Positions 1-6,001 of a stretch of DNA of 11,690 bases are shown here, in pieces. The notes beneath the pieces were generated by a model that did no database searches, had not been told where the DNA came from, and saw only the letters and a program-made list of their open reading frames with translations. Position 1 is the stretch's first letter. The number at the start of each line of letters is the position of its first letter. This DNA comes from an uncultured Megamonas sp. (lineage in GTDB: Bacteria > Bacillota > Negativicutes > Selenomonadales > Selenomonadaceae). The position numbers were made by a program, and so were the translations under genes. The stretch is taken from assembly GCA_900554895.1 (NCBI GenBank), contig USIX01000065.1, forward strand, positions 1 to 11,690. The letters run 5' to 3'.

Positions 1-2
1 AT

Positions 3-521
3 GGCGGTTTTATATATCGGCATTCTGTTTTTTCACTTTGGTCTTTTAAGGCACGTACGGGCGTAGGCATTAAACCGGAAACGTATGCCGTGCTTTCTCA
101 GCACCCGCGTATTACGGCCGTGAAAGAAGCCAGCGGCAATATCAGTCAGGTAGCTGAAACGATGGCTTTATGCGGAGACAATCTCACTTTCTATTCCGGC
201 AACGATGACCAGATTATTCCTCTCATGTCGCTTGGCGGACAGGGCGTTATTTCCGTTCTTTCCAATGTTATGCCGCAGGAAACGCATGATATGTGCCAGT
301 TATTCCTTGACGGTAAAATAGAAGAAGCGGCGAAAAAACAGCTGGAATATTTCCCGATGATTAAAGCTCTGTTCTGTGAAGTAAATCCAATTCCGGTAAA
401 AGTCGCACTTCGCTTGATGGGCTTTAATATGGGTCCGCTCCGTATGCCGTTGTGCGAAATGGAAGATGCGCATTTGGAACAATTAAAAACGGCTATGCGC
501 CAATTTAATTTAATCAAATAA
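3..521 (+). CDS. dapA: 4-hydroxy-tetrahydrodipicolinate synthase, 3' part only
   Basis: This is the C-terminal half of DapA, the class I aldolase that condenses pyruvate with aspartate semialdehyde at the entry to lysine/diaminopimelate synthesis. Seen: the Schiff-base lysine in VKEASGN (codon 123-125), a GNDDQIIPLMSLGG segment, GVISV, and the late NPIPVK motif, ending at TAA 519-521. The match to DapA starts at ARTGVGIKPE (position 51). The frame is open to the left edge, but codons 3-50 read as unrelated residues (..FSLWSFK) where the family has YNVPxRTG, so the catalytic tyrosine is not encoded here. No good start codon with a ribosome site is visible; the GTG at 90 is too far inside the domain. 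It is either a gene broken at ~50 or an assembly edge. Family assignment is firm; the gene's integrity is in doubt. Confidence 0.85.
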   Translation, partial: GGFIYRHSVFSLWSFKARTGVGIKPETYAVLSQHPRITAVKEASGNISQVAETMALCGDNLTFYSGNDDQIIPLMSLGGQGVISVLSNVMPQETHDMCQLFLDGKIEEAAKKQLEYFPMIKALFCEVNPIPVKVALRLMGFNMGPLRMPLCEMEDAHLEQLKTAMRQFNLIK

Positions 522-535
522 TATAATTTAAATAG

Positions 536-577
536 AAAAAGCTAATGCAGTTTATTCATAATTGCATTAGCTTTTTT
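536..577. terminator. Bidirectional intrinsic terminator between dapA and the exported protein gene
   Basis: A perfect 14-bp inverted repeat: A5 plus GCTAATGCA at 536-549 and TGCATTAGC plus T5 at 563-576, with a 13-nt loop. The A-run and T-run on either side give a U-tract in both directions. It lies 14 bp after the dapA stop and 3 bp after the stop of the convergent minus-strand gene, so it probably serves both. Confidence 0.9.
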
Positions 578-579
578 AT

Positions 580-1236
580 TTATAATCTATGCGGTTTTTT
601 CGGTCCGGGCGGAGCAACATCACGCATGGTATTGCGAATTTCCTGCATCTGTTCATCCGTTATGCCTAATCTGTCTGCAACAGTGTTCCAGTCGGTTTTC
701 GGAGGATTGTGCATGGAGATGATATCTTCCGGCGAAGCGGTGCAGTATTGAGATATCAATATGCCGTGGAGAACATCGCCCATGCTGTAATTTTTCTGGA
801 GCAGGCGGGTAATGATTGTTTTATTTACGGATAATTTTTCGCTTAAATACTGAGCAGCCAAATCATCATGTGCCGCTTTTATATCGTTTGGTGTAAGCCC
901 GAGCAGATATTCAACACGCGGCCAGGAATTTTCATCTTTTAAATTCATTACATCTGTAAATGATTTTTGCGAAGCATAGGCTAAGAAAGCACCATGACTG
1001 ATTTCTTTCAGTTTCCAACCTTTATTGTAATATTGCATGAGCAGGGATTTTTCGATACCGTATATATCACTCAACTGTTGCATTTCTGTATCAATACGAA
1101 CCTGCGGAGCAACGCGTTCCATTTTGGGTGGAGGCGGCGGTGCAGCGTTGACTAAAAGTGGGTTGAACTGACTGCCGATACCGCTTAAAAGCAGAGTTGC
1201 GGCAGCTACGGTTAAAATTTTTGCCGGTTTTTTCAT
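580..1236 (-). CDS. Exported protein of unknown function with two tandem ~70-residue repeats
   Basis: 218 residues. The family is not recognised. The N-terminus is a signal peptide: MKKPAK, then a hydrophobic stretch to about residue 20, and a likely signal peptidase I site at VNA-AP near residues 29-32, followed by a run of five prolines. The mature part holds two copies of one unit (about residues 56-121 and 132-199). They align through K63/K139, HG 81-82/157-158, W105/W183 and LG 112-113/190-191. Each copy looks mainly helical and ends in a short (L)G(L/I)T-(P/D) turn. The tail is proline- and lysine-rich. Start: a GTG nine bases upstream lies inside the ribosome site AGAGGTG, so ATG at 1236, six bases after that site, is preferred. 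It has its own likely promoter inside the end of the FHA gene. An envelope location is inferred from the signal peptide. Confidence 0.8.
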   Translation of the reverse strand: MKKPAKILTVAAATLLLSGIGSQFNPLLVNAAPPPPPKMERVAPQVRIDTEMQQLSDIYGIEKSLLMQYYNKGWKLKEISHGAFLAYASQKSFTDVMNLKDENSWPRVEYLLGLTPNDIKAAHDDLAAQYLSEKLSVNKTIITRLLQKNYSMGDVLHGILISQYCTASPEDIISMHNPPKTDWNTVADRLGITDEQMQEIRNTMRDVAPPGPKKPHRL

Positions 1237-1268
1237 AGATATCACCTCTGTTAAATTATTTTGTTTAT

Positions 1269-1297
1269 ATTATAACAGATTTATAAAATATCGTAAA
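1269..1297 (-). promoter_or_regulatory. Probable promoter of the exported protein gene
   Basis: On the minus strand an extended -10, TGTTATAAT (hexamer complement at 1269-1274), is preceded by a 17-bp spacer and a TTTACG -35 (1292-1297). The -35 lies inside the last codons of the FHA gene. This supports separate transcription of the exported protein, although read-through from the FHA gene (33-bp gap) is also possible because no terminator separates them. Confidence 0.55.
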
Positions 1298-2045
1298 ATA
1301 TAATGGTATTTCCCATCTGAATTTTATCGCCGGGGCACAGACAGAAGCTGGATATTTTCGTGTCGTTTACGGTGGTTCCGTTTAAACTGTTGGCATCGTG
1401 CAGTATATGACGGCCGTTTTCAAATGTAATGTAGGCGTGCAGGCGGGAAACATTGATATCGGTAATAATGAATTCATTTTTATCGCGCCGTCCGATATGA
1501 ATTTGTTTATCGCCTATTTCCATGTAGGAATCCTTATCCGGTCCTTCTGTTATGGTCAAGGAGGCAAATTTCATTTCCTGATTGATTTTCGGCGAACCGC
1601 TAAATAATTCTTTGCCGCCTGTCGGTACGATAATAGTTCCCTGTGTTCCTTCCGTATTGGCAGAAACACTGCTCTGAATTTGTGTGTCGGGACTGAATGA
1701 GGCTTTGATATCACATACGCCTAATTTTAAATCGAGAGATTTTAATATATTAATTGTAGGTTTTTTTTTCATGAAATAATCTTTGATGATTACGGATTTA
1801 TAGAGGAATAATTTGAGTTCGATTAAATTCTGCGGCGTGTTCAATTCGGCATAATCTTTCTGGCTCATAGTGAGGGTGAATGTATCCGGCACGAATATGG
1901 CGCGATTGATGCGCTGTTTGTGGCGTATCAACAGGCGGTCGAGAATTTTTTCGATTTCTGCCAGCTGCAGATTGCTGGAGAATTTGCGATTGAAAAAGCC
2001 TTCAATATTTTTTTCCAGAAAATCTTCCATGCGTGAGAAAAACAT
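1281..2045 (-). CDS. DUF3662 and FHA domain protein (FhaA-like)
   Basis: 254 residues in two parts. Residues ~1-110 match the DUF3662/FhaA N-terminal pattern: FFSRMEDFLEKNIEGFFNRKF near the start, LQLAEIEKIL, then VPDTFTLTMS. A poorly conserved linker rich in Ser, Thr and Gln follows. Residues ~163-254 form an FHA phosphothreonine-binding domain with the expected GRR (185-187), SRLH (200-203) and SLNG (220-223) signatures. In relatives such proteins bind targets phosphorylated by PknB-type kinases and act in envelope growth or division; no kinase or phosphatase gene is in this window. Start: a TTG at 2060 and an ATG at 2054 overlap or abut the ribosome site TTGGAG, so ATG at 2045 (nine bases downstream) is chosen. 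The gene follows rlmN by 22 bp and is probably co-transcribed with it. Confidence 0.85.
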   Translation of the reverse strand: MFFSRMEDFLEKNIEGFFNRKFSSNLQLAEIEKILDRLLIRHKQRINRAIFVPDTFTLTMSQKDYAELNTPQNLIELKLFLYKSVIIKDYFMKKKPTINILKSLDLKLGVCDIKASFSPDTQIQSSVSANTEGTQGTIIVPTGGKELFSGSPKINQEMKFASLTITEGPDKDSYMEIGDKQIHIGRRDKNEFIITDINVSRLHAYITFENGRHILHDANSLNGTTVNDTKISSFCLCPGDKIQMGNTIIFYDIL

Positions 2046-2067
2046 AGTATTCATCTCCAATTTGATT

Positions 2068-3099
2068 TTATAAATGTTTGTTGCGCAGCTGGCCGCAGGC
2101 AGCGTTTATATCTGTTCCCATTTCCTGACGAACGGTGGCGGTAATGTGATGGTCGTTCAGATAACGGGCAAATGTTTTGATGCGAACGGGAGAGGGACGG
2201 TTGAAATTGCGCTCTTTGACAGGATTGATGGGAATTAAATTAACGTTTGCCAGCTGATTTTTCAGCAAACGACACAATTCTTCCGCCTGTTCAAGATTGT
2301 CATTGTATTTGTCGATTAGAATATATTCATAGGTAATGCGGCGTTTGGTAGTATCGGCGTAATGAGTAGCGGCACGGATTACTTCTTCCAGCGGGTAGCG
2401 TTTGTTAATAGGCATTAAGGCCGTACGCAGTTTATTGTTCGGTGCGTGCAAAGAGATGGAAAGGGTAATCGGAAGATTTTCTTTTGCCAGTTTTTCAATA
2501 CCCGGCACGATACCGGAAGTCGATACGGTGATATTGCGGTAGCCCAGATTAAGACAGTACGGTTCGTGTACAAGACGAATAAATTTTAAAACGTTGTCGT
2601 AATTGAGCATCGGTTCGCCGGAGCCCATGATTACGATATTATTGATTTGCTCACCCGTTTTATTTAAAAGTTTCTGAATGAACATTGCTTGGGCTAAAAT
2701 TTCACCGGCGGATAAGTTTCGCGCCATGCCGTGCAGGGTGGAAGCACAGAAGGAACAGCCCATATTGCAGCCTGCCTGTGAGGAAACGCAGATACTGTTG
2801 CCGTAACTTTGACGCATTAGAACGGTTTCAACACCGATACCGTCATCGAACTGCAGAAGAAATTTCGTCGTTCTTTTGTCGGCGGAGTCCAGCCGGTCCC
2901 ATGATTTGGCGCGTTCAATAATAAATTCCTGCGATAATTTTTGGCGCAGGTCCTTAGAAAGATTTGTCATCTGGTCGAATGAAACGGCATGTTTTAGATA
3001 AAGCCATTCAATAATTTGTCTGGCGCGGAATTTCGGCAGTTTCAATGTCGTTATTAATGAAGTAAGTTCATCTAAATTAAGTCCGAAAATGTTAGTCAT
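2068..3099 (-). CDS. rlmN: Dual-specificity RNA methyltransferase RlmN
   Basis: 343 residues, the normal family length. RlmN is a radical-SAM enzyme that methylates C2 of A2503 in 23S rRNA and of A37 in some tRNAs. Seen: the N-terminal accessory domain with LPKFRARQIIEWLY; the cluster motif C111-NMG-C115-SF-C118; GSGEPMLNYDNV for SAM binding; SISLHAPN; and C335 in the C-terminal AACGQLRN, the cysteine that in the family forms the methyl-transfer thioether with C118's partner chemistry. ATG at 3099 has a good AAAGGA site six bases upstream. It is 23 bp downstream of rsmB, in the common rsmB-rlmN order, and the FHA gene follows. All key residues are present. Confidence 0.95.
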   Translation of the reverse strand: MTNIFGLNLDELTSLITTLKLPKFRARQIIEWLYLKHAVSFDQMTNLSKDLRQKLSQEFIIERAKSWDRLDSADKRTTKFLLQFDDGIGVETVLMRQSYGNSICVSSQAGCNMGCSFCASTLHGMARNLSAGEILAQAMFIQKLLNKTGEQINNIVIMGSGEPMLNYDNVLKFIRLVHEPYCLNLGYRNITVSTSGIVPGIEKLAKENLPITLSISLHAPNNKLRTALMPINKRYPLEEVIRAATHYADTTKRRITYEYILIDKYNDNLEQAEELCRLLKNQLANVNLIPINPVKERNFNRPSPVRIKTFARYLNDHHITATVRQEMGTDINAACGQLRNKHL

Positions 3100-3122
3100 A
3101 ATGAGTCCTTTCGTGGATTATC

Positions 3123-4451
3123 CTAGGATTTGCGTATCAGGCGGGCGATAAAAAAGCCGTCGGTATGGTCAACATGAGGCATTAGTTGCAGAGTTCTGTT
3201 TTTTGATTTATGCTTGAACGGCAGATACTTATGCACGTCGTCCAAAACGAAATTCGGCTGTGCTGTTAAAAAAGCGTCAATAACGTTTTGATTTTCTTCA
3301 GGCATAATGGTACAAGTGCTGTAAACAAGTACACCGCCTATTTTTACGGCTTTAGCAGCTGAATGCAGAATTTCCAACTGGAGCGGCGGCAGTTCATAAA
3401 GTAATTCTTCCGTTTTATTCCAGCGGGAGTCGGGTTTGCGGCGCAATACGCCAAGACCGGAGCACGGAGCATCAACGAGAATTTTATCGGCTTTCTGCGG
3501 ATATAAATCACCGATTTGGCGGGCATCAAGAAGCTGTGTTTCGATAATGTCTATGCCGAGGCGAGCGGCATTTTCATTGATGATTTTCAATTTGTGCTCG
3601 TAGATATCGCCGGCAATAACTGTACCTGTATTGTTCATTAGTGCGGCAATATGCGTCGTTTTGCCGCCCGGTGCACTGCAGGTATCGATTATAAAATCAC
3701 CCGGTTTCGGGTCAAGTACATGAGCTACCAGCATGGAACTTTCATCCTGCACTTGCGCAAGACCATTTTGCAGCGGTTTCAATGTATTAAGAGCAGGGTG
3801 CTTTAAACAGACAATTCCTTCCGGCGTTAAATCGGAAGAATTTACTTCGCAACCGGAGTTGTTCAGTTCATTTATTAATTCCTTCCGCGGGATTTTCAAA
3901 GTATTGGTTCGCAGCACAAGCGGCGCATTTGTATTATTGAACCGGCAAAGAGCGAGAGCGGCTTCACTGCCGAATGTATGAATGAATTTTTTTACAAGCC
4001 AGAGAGGATGCTGTTCACGCACAGATATTTCGGCAGCTTTATTACCGGTCGGCATAGTGTATTTTTCCGGTTGGCGGATTAAATTGCGCAGTATACCGTT
4101 GACGAATTTGGCTGAGCCGGGATTGCTGAATTTTTTAGCGAGATTTACTGCTTCGTTGCAGGCGGCAGAAGACGGGATTTTATCCATGAATACAATTTGA
4201 TAAATACCGAGGCGCAGAATGTTTACAATAACAGGTTCTATTTTACCGAGAGGGCGATTTATGAATTTTTTCAAAATCCACAGCAGCGTATCGCCTGCCT
4301 TGACTGTACCGTATACAAGTTCCGTTATAAAGCGGCGGTCCTGGTCGGAAAGGCTGTTTTTCGTCAAGTGGCGGGACAGGGAAATATTAGCATACGCTTT
4401 TTCCTGATATATTTCATTTAGAATGTTTAAAGCAATAGCACGGGCATTCAT
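3123..4451 (-). CDS. rsmB: 16S rRNA (cytosine-967 C5)-methyltransferase RsmB
   Basis: 442 residues, usual length. RsmB makes m5C967 in 16S rRNA using SAM. The N-terminal ~125 residues are the NusB-like RNA-binding domain (ALNILNEIYQ, DRRFITELVYGTV). The C-terminal part is the Rossmann methyltransferase with DTCSAPGGKTTH (256-267), VDAPCSGLGVLRRKPD with C330, and YSTCTIMPEEN with the catalytic C380. An in-frame TAA lies four codons upstream of ATG 4451, so translation cannot begin earlier. The clear AAAGGAG site is about 17 bases from this ATG, which is unusually far and may mean weak or controlled initiation. It is the first gene of the rsmB-rlmN-FHA operon, preceded by a structured leader. 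Confidence 0.95.
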   Translation of the reverse strand: MNARAIALNILNEIYQEKAYANISLSRHLTKNSLSDQDRRFITELVYGTVKAGDTLLWILKKFINRPLGKIEPVIVNILRLGIYQIVFMDKIPSSAACNEAVNLAKKFSNPGSAKFVNGILRNLIRQPEKYTMPTGNKAAEISVREQHPLWLVKKFIHTFGSEAALALCRFNNTNAPLVLRTNTLKIPRKELINELNNSGCEVNSSDLTPEGIVCLKHPALNTLKPLQNGLAQVQDESSMLVAHVLDPKPGDFIIDTCSAPGGKTTHIAALMNNTGTVIAGDIYEHKLKIINENAARLGIDIIETQLLDARQIGDLYPQKADKILVDAPCSGLGVLRRKPDSRWNKTEELLYELPPLQLEILHSAAKAVKIGGVLVYSTCTIMPEENQNVIDAFLTAQPNFVLDDVHKYLPFKHKSKNRTLQLMPHVDHTDGFFIARLIRKS

Positions 4452-4488
4452 ATAATTTTAATGAAAATCTCCTTTATAATTTATTAAA

Positions 4489-4516
4489 CTAAAAGAGACG
4501 CTGAAAAGCGTCCCTT
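4489..4516 (-). terminator. Terminator-like hairpin in the rsmB leader (possible attenuator)
   Basis: On the minus strand AAGGGACGCT-TTTC-AGCGTCTCTT forms a 10-bp stem with one G-U pair, followed by TTAGTTTAAT, an imperfect U-tract. It lies after the candidate rsmB promoter and 38 bp before the rsmB start. It could therefore attenuate the operon, or end transcripts arriving from the DUF3737 gene. On the plus strand the same stem lacks a U-tract. Confidence 0.55.
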
Positions 4517-4530
4517 AAAAACATATTCAT
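4489..4530 (-). other. Candidate 13-residue leader ORF upstream of rsmB
   Basis: An ATG at 4530 opens a frame reading MNMFLRDAFQRLF and stopping at TAG 4489-4491. The frame runs through the whole terminator-like hairpin and stops in its U-tract, so a ribosome translating it would hold the hairpin open. No strong ribosome site is seen (AAAGAG about 15 bases upstream). It may be chance; listed because of its exact overlap with the hairpin. Confidence 0.2.
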
Positions 4531-4562
4531 TAAAGTGAGTAAACTCTTTAATTCACTTTAAT
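4529..4562. repeat. Perfect 10-bp inverted repeat at the rsmB promoter
   Basis: ATTAAAGTGA (4529-4538) and TCACTTTAAT (4553-4562) are exact inverted copies around a 14-bp centre. The right arm overlaps the -10 box by two bases and the rest covers the start of the transcript, so it could be an operator. As RNA an overlapping ATTAAAG/CTTTAAT pairing is also possible. Confidence 0.5.
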
Positions 4563-4588
4563 TATACCATAATGATATTTATATGCAA
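4561..4588 (-). promoter_or_regulatory. Promoter of the rsmB-rlmN-FHA operon
   Basis: On the minus strand TTGCAT (4583-4588), a 16-bp spacer and a perfect TATAAT (4561-4566) with an upstream TG (TGGTATAAT, extended -10). Predicted start is near 4554, giving a leader of about 100 nt. The -35 box lies immediately beside the IS200/IS605 end remnant, so the insertion may have supplied or replaced upstream promoter sequence. Confidence 0.7.
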
Positions 4589-4589
4589 G

Positions 4590-4690
4590 TTGACATACTC
4601 CCCATAGCTAAAGCTAGGAAATTCTGGGATACTAGCGAACCTTGCTATCAAAAATAGTCTTACGAGTTCTCTCCACAATGGACAATGCCC
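4590..4690 (-). mobile_element. Remnant of an IS200/IS605 (TnpB-type) element 3' end with omega-RNA-like sequence
   Basis: Read on the minus strand, this stretch has the layout of the right end of IS200/IS605-family elements, the region that also encodes the omega-RNA scaffold of TnpB. It shows GGAGAGAACTCGTAAG, a TTTTTGATAGCAAGG segment, GCTAGTATCCCAGAAT, the subterminal hairpin CCTAGC-TTTA-GCTA-TGG (4602-4618), and the end GGGGAGTATGTCAA (about 4590). The hairpin has mismatches compared with intact ends, and no tnpA or tnpB reading frame lies upstream in the 120 bp before the DUF3737 gene. Its start is uncertain; an imperfect palindrome at 4691-4725 could belong to it. It is a decayed solo end or a small non-autonomous element. 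Recognition is from memory of such ends. Confidence 0.6.
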
Positions 4691-4811
4691 TGCTCATATC
4701 TATTATTTACAGATATATATTAGCATGTAGATATAAAAAATTCAATGGTCCGGCTTCAATTACTTACGCAAATTTACGGCACATTCGGTAAAAAGATTTT
4801 CTCTGAATAAT

Positions 4812-5675
4812 TTAAGCACAGGTGCAATTCTGTTTGTCACGGCAAATGATTTTCGTATCAGCTAGATTGATAATATCCGTTTCCAATATCAGATTACTGA
4901 TGAAAGAGGAGGAAATTTCTCCGCTGAGCGGATTTTTAACGCTGTCGATACTGTTTAAAATATAAGCTGATACATCACTGCGCTCAAAAGCAAGGTCGGT
5001 ATTTTCCATGGTGCAGTCTGTAAGTTTCAGATTTTTGCAATAGCAGAGAGGCTGCGTGCCAACTATTTTACAACGGATAAACGTAAGATTTTCAGCATAC
5101 CAGCCAAGATATTCACCGTATACAACAGAGTCGAATACTGTTACATTTTTGCTATGCCAGAAAGCATCTTTCGTTTTTAGTTCACAGTTGCGGAACGTAG
5201 CATTTTCTATATATTGAAAGGAATATTTGCCGTTCATTTTTAAGTTATTGACAATTAGATTGCTGCTTTCAAAAAAAGGATATTCAGATATAAGTTCGCA
5301 GTCATTGATATTTATATCATGACATTTCCAACCAAATTCGGCTGAATTGATACGACAGTTTTCCAGTTGGACAGTAGAACATTCGCGCAGTGCTTTAATA
5401 CCGTTCAGGTTGCAGTTTGTTAAACTGATATTGCTGTCATACCACATTGCGGCGCGGCATTTGTCCGTCATGGCGGAATTTATTATTTTTGTATTGTGAT
5501 TGTGCCAGAGCGGGTAACGAAGGTTGAAGAAACAGTTTTCTACAGAAAGATTTGTTGTTTCTTTTAAAGCTGATTCTCCGTCGGCCGGGCCGTCAAAGGA
5601 ACAGTCTATAACCTGAGCGTGGTGAATACCGTATAATGCACGTTCGTTATCATATGTTTTATTAATGTATTGCAT
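4812..5675 (-). CDS. DUF3737 family protein, predicted right-handed beta-helix
   Basis: 287 residues, no signal peptide, probably cytosolic. The sequence is made of ~20-residue strand-turn units of the type (N/T)xxxxNCxF/L, as in parallel beta-helix and pentapeptide-like folds. Highly characteristic DUF3737 blocks are present: DCSFDGPADGESALKE (24-39), FNLRYPLWH (50-58), MTDKCRAAMWYD (69-80), GWKCHDI, EYPFF, GKYSFQY, DAFWHSKNVTV, GEYLGWYAENL, GTQPLCYCKNLKL and DSVKNP. The biochemical role of this family is not known to me. The last residues (CRDKQNCTCA) are cysteine-rich and look like a lineage-specific tail. Start: an ATG seven codons upstream (5696) has no ribosome site, whereas ATG 5675 lies nine bases after AAAGGGG and matches the family N-terminus. 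Its promoter carries MerR-type features, suggesting stress induction. Confidence 0.9.
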   Translation of the reverse strand: MQYINKTYDNERALYGIHHAQVIDCSFDGPADGESALKETTNLSVENCFFNLRYPLWHNHNTKIINSAMTDKCRAAMWYDSNISLTNCNLNGIKALRECSTVQLENCRINSAEFGWKCHDININDCELISEYPFFESSNLIVNNLKMNGKYSFQYIENATFRNCELKTKDAFWHSKNVTVFDSVVYGEYLGWYAENLTFIRCKIVGTQPLCYCKNLKLTDCTMENTDLAFERSDVSAYILNSIDSVKNPLSGEISSSFISNLILETDIINLADTKIICRDKQNCTCA

Positions 5676-5707
5676 AATCTCAATCCCCTTTGTCATATTG
5701 TCTGATT

Positions 5708-5738
5708 AATATATCATCTGAAGTGGACTTAAAGTCAA
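5708..5738 (-). promoter_or_regulatory. MerR-type promoter and operator of the DUF3737 gene
   Basis: On the minus strand TTGACT (-35, 5733-5738) and TATATT (-10, 5708-5713) are separated by 19 bp, longer than the usual 17. The spacer holds a dyad, CTTtAAGT-CC-ACTTcAG, centred on 5725-5726. A 19-bp spacer with a central dyad is the hallmark of promoters twisted into activity by MerR-family regulators. No merR gene is in the window. Confidence 0.65.
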
Positions 5739-5948
5739 TGACCTTTGATATATTTTTACCTGTTGTGTCAATTATTTTTTTAGCAGTACAATACTTTAGA
5801 TGTAGTACAATATCGAGCGGCTATAAAGTATCATGTTGCTGATACAGGTTAGATATTTTTATTAATACAGCAGGTATTTTTATAATAGGATTATTTAGAT
5901 AAAATAGCAAATAGTTATATTGAATGTTTAATTATAGTTAAAAAGCAT
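5739..5948. other. Gene-free stretch with short repeats and a possible plus-strand promoter
   Basis: No credible protein gene. It holds an inverted repeat ATACTTTA (5791-5798)/TAAAGTAT (5824-5831), a smaller one GTATC (5829-5833)/GATAC (5841-5845), and two copies of AGTACAATA (from 5786 and 5805). A plus-strand TTGTGT-18 bp-TACAAT (5763-5792) could drive an RNA of about 190 nt ending at the hairpin at 5949-5991. The evidence for such an RNA is weak. Confidence 0.25.
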
Positions 5949-5991
5949 AAAAAGACTGCATTGCCGAAAAATCAGGCTATGCAGTCTTTTT
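5949..5991. terminator. Bidirectional intrinsic terminator after the mqn operon
   Basis: AAAAAGACTGCAT (5949-5961) and ATGCAGTCTTTTT (5979-5991) are a perfect 13-bp inverted repeat. An inner GCC/GGC pairing closes the loop. A- and T-runs make it work in both directions. It begins 11 bp after the stop of the MTAP-family gene and ends the minus-strand mqn operon. Confidence 0.9.
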
Positions 5992-6001
5992 AGTTGAATA
6001 A

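Noticed and set aside
1..66. A short plus frame from ATG at position 1 (reads MAVLYIGILFFHFG)
   Set aside because: It stops after 21 codons, has no visible upstream context, and overlaps the dapA frame.
90..521. GTG at 90 as a true start of a short DapA
   Set aside because: DapA similarity continues upstream in frame to 51, no ribosome site precedes the GTG, and the result would lack half of the barrel.
4492..4517. T-box leader before rsmB, suggested by the GGGACGC/GCGTCTC hairpin
   Set aside because: The leader is too short, and neither a stem I nor the conserved T-box antiterminator sequence is present.
5738..5842. A 34-codon plus-strand frame (starts MTFDIFLPVV) in the gene-free stretch
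   Set aside because: No ribosome binding site before the ATG, it overlaps the MerR-type promoter, and the length is within chance for AT-rich sequence.
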